Assembly: GCF_014648475.1 (NCBI RefSeq)
Contig: NZ_BMRE01000020.1
Location: 62,001 to 126,000 of the forward strand
DNA: 64,000 bases
Reading direction: 5' to 3'
From: Lentzea flava
GTDB lineage: Bacteria; Actinomycetota; Actinomycetes; Mycobacteriales; Pseudonocardiaceae
Positions 59,207 through 64,000 of the stretch are shown here, piece after piece. Position 1 is the first letter of the stretch; each line of letters begins with the position of its first letter. The translations under genes were made by a program, and so were the position numbers. The notes under the pieces were generated by a model. That model ran no database searches. It was not told the DNA's origin and worked only from the letters and a program-made list of their open reading frames with translations.

Positions 59207-59842
59207 TCAGCGCGCGTGCGGCAGCTGCGTGAACTCGTCGACCTGCGGCAGGTCGTGCCCGAGCCGGTCGCGCTTGGCGGTCAGGTACGCGATGTTGTGC
59301 GTGTTCGGCGCCATCAGCAACGGCACCCGCGAGGTCACGGAGATCCCGTTCTCCTCCAGCGCCGCGATCTTGTCCGGGTTGTTGGACATCAGCCGCACGG
59401 ACTGCACGCGCAGGTGCTTCAGCACCCGAGCCGCGGGGGAGTAGTCGCGGATGTCCACCGGCAGGCCGAGCGACGTCGCCGAGTCCAGCGTGTCGAGGCC
59501 CGCGTCCTGCAGGACGTGGGTGCGGACCTTCGCCACCAAACCGATTCCGCGTCCCTCGTGGCCGCGCAGGTAGATCAGAATGCCGCTGCCCTCGCGCACG
59601 ATGGTGCTCAGCGCGGCGTCCAGCTGTTCGCCGCACTCGCAGCGCATCGCACCGAAAATGTCGCCGGTCATGCACTCGGAATGGATGCGCACCAGCACGT
59701 TCTCGCGCAGCTTCGTCTTGCCGTAGACGAGTGCCATGTGCTCGTGGCCGTCCGCGCGGAAGGCGACCGCCCGGAAGGTGCCGCGGCGGGTCACCAGGTC
59801 GGACTCCGCCACGTCTTCGTCGTTGAAGGCCTGTTCGAACAT
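59207..59842 (-). CDS. ribA: GTP cyclohydrolase II, variant active site
   Basis: A 211-residue GCH II without a fused DHBP synthase domain. Zinc Cys ligands are C57, C68, C70 (HSECMTGDIFGAMRCECGEQ); the GTP/catalytic loop is YLRGHEGRGIGLVAKVRTHV and SNNPDK near residue 160 is canonical. The residue matching E. coli Tyr105 is His109 (KVRTH versus KIRAY). A change at this site in a Streptomyces paralogue stops the reaction at the formamide FAPy, as I recall. ATG 59842 follows GAGGGG. Divergent from the PTPS-like gene, with an inverted repeat between them. Confidence 0.9.
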   Translation of the reverse strand: MFEQAFNDEDVAESDLVTRRGTFRAVAFRADGHEHMALVYGKTKLRENVLVRIHSECMTGDIFGAMRCECGEQLDAALSTIVREGSGILIYLRGHEGRGIGLVAKVRTHVLQDAGLDTLDSATSLGLPVDIRDYSPAARVLKHLRVQSVRLMSNNPDKIAALEENGISVTSRVPLLMAPNTHNIAYLTAKRDRLGHDLPQVDEFTQLPHAR

Positions 59843-59871
59843 CTCGGGTCCCCTCGTCCACCTGGCGCCTC

Positions 59872-59893
59872 CCGAGCGTTCATCTACGCTCGG
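59872..59893. promoter_or_regulatory. Inverted repeat between ribA and the PTPS-like gene
   Basis: CCGAGCG (59872-59878) and CGCTCGG (59887-59893), perfect 7 bp arms with spacer TTCATCTA. It lies in the 94 bases between the divergent starts and may be a shared operator. Confidence 0.5.
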
Positions 59894-59936
59894 ATGCGAG
59901 GTCGCACCGTAACCCGACCGCACAGCGGAGGTCATC

Positions 59937-60347
59937 CTGTTCAGCATCACCGTCCGCGATCACGTGATGATCGCCCACAGTTTCCGCGGCGAGGTCTTCG
60001 GTCCGGCACAACGTCTGCATGGAGCAACGTTCCTGGTGGACGCTACGTTCAAACGTGCTGAACTCGATTCGGACAACATCGTTGTCGACATCGGACTCGC
60101 GACGCAGGAGCTGAACAAGGTCCTGGCGGCGTTCAACTACCGCAACCTGGACGAGGAACCGCAGTTCAAGGGCATCAACACGTCCACGGAGTTCCTCGCG
60201 AAACACATCGCCGACCAGCTCGCGGAGAAGATCGCCGAGGGCGCTCTCGGTGAGGGTGCTCACGGCATCGATGCGATCGCCGTCACACTCCACGAGTCCC
60301 ATGTGGCGTGGGCGAGCTACGAACGTGCACTTCGTCCTACCGGCTGA
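59937..60347 (+). CDS. 6-pyruvoyltetrahydropterin synthase/QueD homologue, divergent active site
   Basis: A 136-residue T-fold protein. Related actinobacterial proteins begin MFSITVRDHIMIAHS; here the frame reads LFSITVRDHVMIAHS from CTG 59937, with a perfect GGAGG 5 bases before it, so CTG is the probable start (GTG 59964 has no SD). Zinc His14 (AHSF) and His28 (LHG) are kept, but the HGH pair reads HGAT, losing the third zinc His, and the catalytic Cys position is Pro/Ala (FGPAQRLHGATF). It is therefore not a standard PTPS or QueD. The 3' end overlaps the glycosyltransferase start by 23 bases. Confidence 0.85.
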   Translation: MFSITVRDHVMIAHSFRGEVFGPAQRLHGATFLVDATFKRAELDSDNIVVDIGLATQELNKVLAAFNYRNLDEEPQFKGINTSTEFLAKHIADQLAEKIAEGALGEGAHGIDAIAVTLHESHVAWASYERALRPTG

Positions 60348-61296
60348 CGTCGACGATCCGGCCAGTCCCAGCGGCGGCAACGTCTACGACCTGAGGGTCG
60401 GAGCAGGGCTCACCCGCCTGACCGTCGCCGGTGACTGGCCGCGTCCGCGTGACACCACAGCGTTGGAGCAAACGCTTGCGGCCATCCCGGACGGCGACGT
60501 GGTGCTGCTGGACGGCCTGGTCGGCTGCGGCGTGCCCGAGGTGGTCGTGCCGCATGCCCGACGGCTGCAGCTCGCCGTGCTGGTCCACCTGCCGTTGGCC
60601 GACGAAACGGGCCTCGATCCCACGACGGCCGCTCTGCTCGACGAGAAGGAACGCCAGGTCCTGAGGGCTGCGAGCGCCGTGATCGCGACCAGCCCCACGG
60701 CCGCGCACAACATCAGGACCAGGCACGGCCTCGACACGGTGCACGTGGTCCTGCCCGGCACGGATCCGGCGCCGCGAGCACCGGGGACGGACGGCGTCAG
60801 TCAACTGCTCTGCGTTGCCTCGATCACACCTCGAAAAGGCCACGACCTGCTGATCAGAGCCCTGCAGAAGATCGACTACGAGTGGCGGCTCGACTGCGTG
60901 GGGCCGGTTCGGCCGTTCGTCGAGCAGTTGCCGGCAGATGATCGGGTGAGCTTCCGCGGGCCGCTCGTCGGCGAGGCTCTGACCAGGGCATATGCCGATG
61001 CGGACCTGTTCGTGCTGGCGTCGCGCGCCGAGACCTACGGCATGGTCGTCACGGAGGCGCTCGCCCGCGGTCTGCCGGTGATCGCGAGCGCTGTCCCTGA
61101 CGCGCTCGGCGACGGCGGCCTGCTGCTCCCGCCGGGCGACGAAAATGCATTGGAAGCTGCACTGACGCGGTGGTTCCAAGATCAGGAATTCCGCGCGGAA
61201 CTACGTGCCAAGGCGCTCGGACGCAGGGCAAGTCTGTCCACTTGGGACGAATCCACAGAGGACCTGCGGAGGGTGCTGGCTAGTCTGCGGCCATGA
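60325..61296 (+). CDS. GT4-family glycosyltransferase
   Basis: A 323-residue GT-B retaining glycosyltransferase: NVYDLRVGAGLTRLTVAGDW in the N-terminal domain, LLCVASITPRKGHDLLIRAL, and the donor-binding motif VLASRAETYGMVVTEALARG with E-x7-E (about 250-270). The donor is a nucleotide sugar; the acceptor is unknown. GTG 60325 overlaps the upstream gene, and its stop overlaps the methyltransferase start (ATGA), so the run PTPS-GT-MT-flippase is coupled. Confidence 0.87.
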   Translation: MHFVLPADVDDPASPSGGNVYDLRVGAGLTRLTVAGDWPRPRDTTALEQTLAAIPDGDVVLLDGLVGCGVPEVVVPHARRLQLAVLVHLPLADETGLDPTTAALLDEKERQVLRAASAVIATSPTAAHNIRTRHGLDTVHVVLPGTDPAPRAPGTDGVSQLLCVASITPRKGHDLLIRALQKIDYEWRLDCVGPVRPFVEQLPADDRVSFRGPLVGEALTRAYADADLFVLASRAETYGMVVTEALARGLPVIASAVPDALGDGGLLLPPGDENALEAALTRWFQDQEFRAELRAKALGRRASLSTWDESTEDLRRVLASLRP

Positions 61297-62072
61297 CCTT
61301 CGCGCCGGAATGGCTGGCACTGCGGGAAAGCGCCGACGCTGCCGCACGCTCGACGGAGCTCGTCGATGTGCTCCGCGAAACACTGGTGAACCGGAACCGG
61401 CTGACGATCCGTGACCTGGGTTGTGGCACGGGATCGATGGGACGATGGCTCGCCGGGAGGCTCGGCGGTGTGCAGCACTGGGTGCTGCACGACCGCGACC
61501 CCCGGCTGCTCGGGCTGGCGGAGGCCAGCATGAGCGCCATCGAGAACGTCACCGTCGAGACGCGTGAGGGCGACCTGACGTCACTCACGGCCGCTGACCT
61601 CGCGGGCGCTGACCTGGTCACGTGCTCCGCGTTGCTCGACTTGCTCACTTCCAACGAGATGAACGCTCTGGCGGTTGCATGCGTAGAAGCACATGTGCCC
61701 GCACTGTTCACGCTCTCGGTGGCAGGCCGGATCGAGTTCGACCCGGCCGAGCCGCTCGACGCCGCCTTCCAAGACGCGTTCAACGCGCACCAGCGCCGCG
61801 TCGTGGACGGGCGCCGGCTCCTCGGACCGGACGCACCGGCCGCTGCTGAAGAGGCATTCGTGGCAGCCGGCGCTTCGGTTCGGACGGCTTCGAGCCCGTG
61901 GCGGATGAACTCCGACGCTCTCCAGCACGAATGGCTGAAGGGCTGGGTCGGTGCGGCGGTCGAGCAGGAACCCGCTCTTGCCGCTGAGGCTGATGACTAC
62001 CTGCGTCGCAGGTCAACGGCCTCTGCGGTGGTCCACCACGTCGACCTGCTAGCGATACCGAGGGCTGTCTGA
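61293..62072 (+). CDS. SAM-dependent class I methyltransferase
   Basis: A 259-residue methyltransferase: motif I LTIRDLGCGTGSMGRWLAGR (about 35-54), HDRDPRLLGLAEASMSAIEN as motif II acidic segment, and LVTCSALLDLLTSNEMNALA (motif IV/post). C-terminal helices include WLKGWVGAAVEQEPALAAEA. Substrate unknown; it is in a cluster with a glycosyltransferase and a flippase, so it may modify the same product. Start overlaps the upstream stop. Confidence 0.85.
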   Translation: MTFAPEWLALRESADAAARSTELVDVLRETLVNRNRLTIRDLGCGTGSMGRWLAGRLGGVQHWVLHDRDPRLLGLAEASMSAIENVTVETREGDLTSLTAADLAGADLVTCSALLDLLTSNEMNALAVACVEAHVPALFTLSVAGRIEFDPAEPLDAAFQDAFNAHQRRVVDGRRLLGPDAPAAAEEAFVAAGASVRTASSPWRMNSDALQHEWLKGWVGAAVEQEPALAAEADDYLRRRSTASAVVHHVDLLAIPRAV

Positions 62073-63034
62073 TGAAGCGTTTCTGGCCGTGGCTTCGCCT
62101 GTTGCTGGCGGTGGCGATCCTGGTGGCGGTGGGCCTGCGCCTGGGCACCGGGGCGTTCGTGGACGGACTGCGCGCGATCGACGCGTTCTCCGTCGCCGCC
62201 GCGCTGGCGATCGGGTTCGCGACGACCCTGCTCAGCGCCGGTCGCTGGGTGATCGTCGCGCGCCGCCTCGGCCTGTCGCTGACCATGCGCACCGCGGTCA
62301 GCGACTACTACCGGGCGCTGCTCGTCAACGCCGTGCTGCCCGCGGGCGTGCTCGGCGACGTGCACCGCGCGGTCAACCACGGCCGGGAGTCCGGCGATGT
62401 CGGACGTGGTGTGCGGGCCGTGTTCTTCGAGCGCTTCGCCGGGCAGCTGGTGCTCATCGGGATCGGGCTGGCGGTGCTCCTCCTGCACCCCGCGCCCGGC
62501 TTCGACGTCGCGCCCAACGGCACCACCATCGGACTTGTGCTGGCCGGTCTCGTGGCCGCTGCGGTGACCGGCTGGCACGTCAAGCCCGTGCGGAAGGTCC
62601 TGGTCAACACGCTGGCGGACGGCATCAGGCTGTTGTCGTTCAAGACCTGGCCCGCGGTCGTCGGGCTGTCGGCCGCCACGGTCGCCGGTTACGTGGCGAT
62701 GTTCGTGGTCGCCGCCCGCGCCGCCGGGTCGGACGCCACGATCACGCAGCTCGCGCCGGTCGTGGTGCTGGCTCTGCTGATCATGGCGATCCCGGTCAAC
62801 ATCGGCGGGTTCGGGCCGCGCGAGGCGTTCCTCGCGGTGGCGTTCGGTGCCGCCGGACTGGGCGCCCAGCACGGCTTCACCACGGGGATCGTCTACGGCG
62901 TGCTGGCGTTGATCGCGGCACTGCCCGGTGCGGTCGTGCTGTTCCTGTCACGCCGGACCGAGGTCGAAAAGCCCGAGGTAGTGGTGGAACGACTCGGCGA
63001 GTCCCGCGAGCAGGAGCTCGCCCTTGCGCGCTGA
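62072..63034 (+). CDS. Flippase-like membrane protein (LPG synthase TM region family)
   Basis: A 320-residue integral membrane protein with about seven to eight helices and the family pattern SAGRWVIVARRLGLSLTMRT, NAVLPAGVLGDVHRAVNHGR (the conserved PGRxGD-like segment) and IPVNIGGFGPREAFLAVAFG. This family (PF03706) matches the flippase half of MprF and similar lipid-linked translocases. Its ATG overlaps the methyltransferase TGA by one base. Convergent with the creatininase gene, overlapping it by 87 bases. Confidence 0.88.
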   Translation: MKRFWPWLRLLLAVAILVAVGLRLGTGAFVDGLRAIDAFSVAAALAIGFATTLLSAGRWVIVARRLGLSLTMRTAVSDYYRALLVNAVLPAGVLGDVHRAVNHGRESGDVGRGVRAVFFERFAGQLVLIGIGLAVLLLHPAPGFDVAPNGTTIGLVLAGLVAAAVTGWHVKPVRKVLVNTLADGIRLLSFKTWPAVVGLSAATVAGYVAMFVVAARAAGSDATITQLAPVVVLALLIMAIPVNIGGFGPREAFLAVAFGAAGLGAQHGFTTGIVYGVLALIAALPGAVVLFLSRRTEVEKPEVVVERLGESREQELALAR

Positions 63035-63640
63035 CGCCAGGGATGGCCGCCCGATGACGCCGGATTCCGTGTACGGCGCCAGACCCAGGGTGAGCATGTG
63101 CCGCCGGTCCTCCGCCAGGTGGTCGGAAGTCTCGTAGCCGGGCCGGATCAGATCGGGGTGAGCGTGCAGCAGGATCGAGGTCTCCAGCTCACCCGCGTGC
63201 ATGTCGCTGTACGCCGGGGTTTCGATGCCGGCCTTCTCCCGCGCGAACGCCCAGTCGTCACGTCCGGGGAAGAGCGCGAGGCCCTCGCCCTCCTGCACGA
63301 TGTTCGACAGCACGTAGTTGCCGCCGTGGCCGTTCACCAGCACCAGGCCCGTGACACCGTTGCGCCGCAAAGAGTCCGCGATGTCCGTGATGACTGAGAT
63401 CAGCGTGCTCGCGGAGATGCTGACGGTGCCGGGCCAGTCGGCGTGTTCATGCGAGCACGAGAACTGGATCGGCGGCAGCAGCCGGACCGGGTACTTCGCG
63501 GCGATCTCCGACGCGATCGTCCACGCGATCACGGAATCCGTGGCCAGCGGCAGGTGCGGGCCGTGCTGCTCGGTGCTGCCGACCGGGAGCACGGCCACGC
63601 GCCGGTCGCGGACGTCGACCGTGGTGTCACTCGGAAACAT
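62948..63640 (-). CDS. Creatininase-family amidohydrolase
   Basis: A 230-residue creatinine amidohydrolase-fold metal enzyme: VAVLPVGSTEQHGPHLPLAT with the Glu/His/Asp metal ligands (LPLATDS), SHEHADWPGTVSISASTLIS, VLVNGHGGNYVLSNIVQ and SDMHAGELETSILLHAHPDL (Glu ligand). Known family activities include creatininase, the archaeal FAPy deformylase ArfB and the mycofactocin peptidase MftE. ATG 63640 is chosen; the frame runs on upstream over the dehydrogenase 3' end. Placed beside a variant GTP cyclohydrolase II, deformylation of FAPy is an attractive role. Confidence 0.85.
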   Translation of the reverse strand: MFPSDTTVDVRDRRVAVLPVGSTEQHGPHLPLATDSVIAWTIASEIAAKYPVRLLPPIQFSCSHEHADWPGTVSISASTLISVITDIADSLRRNGVTGLVLVNGHGGNYVLSNIVQEGEGLALFPGRDDWAFAREKAGIETPAYSDMHAGELETSILLHAHPDLIRPGYETSDHLAEDRRHMLTLGLAPYTESGVIGRPSLASARKGELLLAGLAESFHHYLGLFDLGPA

Positions 63641-64000
63641 GCCTGTGTCCGTTCTTCTCGGGACCGTAGTCAATCCGGTGGCACAGCGCCGGAATCTCCC
63701 CGTTGGCCAGCTTCGGCATCACGTCGGGGAGCTCCTCGAACGCGCTGTGCCCGGTGATGAGTGCGTCGAACCGGTCGTCGGCGAGCAGGTCGAGCGCGAG
63801 CGCCATGCGTTCGGCGTAGCTGCGGTCCGGACGGCCGACCGTGCCGACCTGGCTGCTGCGAATCGTGAGCCGGCGCGAGTGGAAGAACTCGCCCAGCGGC
63901 ACCGCGATCTTCCGGTCGCCGTACCAGCTCAGCTCGACGACCCGGCCCTCCGGTGCGAGCAGGTTGAGCGCGGTGGTGAGGCCCGGTTCCGTTGCGCTGG
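63627..64000 (-). CDS. Zinc-binding dehydrogenase, C-terminal part (runs off the window)
   Basis: About 124 residues of the C-terminal end of an MDR-family dehydrogenase: GLTTALNLLAPEGRVVELSW, VPLGEFFHSRRLTIRSSQVG, YAERMALALDLLADDRFDAL. The rest, including catalytic zinc ligands, lies beyond base 64000. It is upstream of and overlaps the creatininase gene by 14 bases, so they are cotranscribed. It may oxidise an intermediate of the pterin-like pathway. Confidence 0.75.
   Translation of the reverse strand, partial: SATEPGLTTALNLLAPEGRVVELSWYGDRKIAVPLGEFFHSRRLTIRSSQVGTVGRPDRSYAERMALALDLLADDRFDALITGHSAFEELPDVMPKLANGEIPALCHRIDYGPEKNGHRHVSE

Overview
The window is GC-rich, densely coded bacterial DNA with frequent GTG starts, 1-4 base stop/start overlaps, many one-component regulators (TetR, MerR, MocR, HxlR, PucR, XRE, SARP, LuxR-LAL) and a furA-katG pair. 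This fits a chromosome of a filamentous actinomycete, most likely of the Pseudonocardiaceae type; the family assignment is inference from gene style only. I saw no rRNA, tRNA, CRISPR array, phage or intact insertion sequence.

Layout. 1-3.3 kb: FAD hydroxylase, a decayed carboxymuconolactone decarboxylase gene, and a DUF1801 gene divergent from a TetR gene with matched operators. 3.3-8.4 kb: an esterase / aminoacyl-phospholipid synthase (MprF-like) / membrane protein operon. 8.6-16.7 kb: a DinB-type isomerase opposite an HxlR regulator, a secreted GH99-like protein, a rifampin phosphotransferase (rph) and a secreted I36/LAS-peptidase-like protein. 16.8-28.2 kb: regulators (PucR, SARP with NB-ARC and TPR, MerR, LuxR-LAL), a GMC oxidoreductase and several unknowns. 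28.3-37.3 kb: redox and stress genes, each paired with a divergent regulator and a visible palindromic operator (TetR-SDR, MmyB-like-ADH, MerR-OYE, TetR-NTF2/NmrA), plus a 167 bp fold-back element at 33.3 kb. 37.3-43.6 kb: an envelope-type operon (propeller lipoprotein, polytopic membrane protein, PPOX), a two-component system and a DedA protein. 43.6-49.4 kb: an amidohydrolase with decayed tandem copies of its own 3' end, furA-katG with a FurA box, and a MocR gene whose start codon overlaps that of an EamA exporter. 50.3-59.2 kb: small enzymes, an M16-like protease, an SDR without the catalytic Tyr, a class A beta-lactamase-like lipoprotein, an XRE/membrane protein/MDR operon and a second amidohydrolase.

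The most interesting region is 59.2-64.0 kb: GTP cyclohydrolase II, a 6-pyruvoyltetrahydropterin-synthase homologue, a GT4 glycosyltransferase, a SAM methyltransferase, a flippase-like membrane protein, a creatininase-family hydrolase and a zinc-type dehydrogenase. The cyclohydrolase has His where canonical enzymes have the key Tyr, the PTPS homologue lacks the catalytic Cys and one zinc His, and the creatininase family includes an archaeal FAPy deformylase. Together they suggest a GTP-derived, modified, possibly membrane-exported pyrimidine or pterin-like metabolite whose identity is not known to me.
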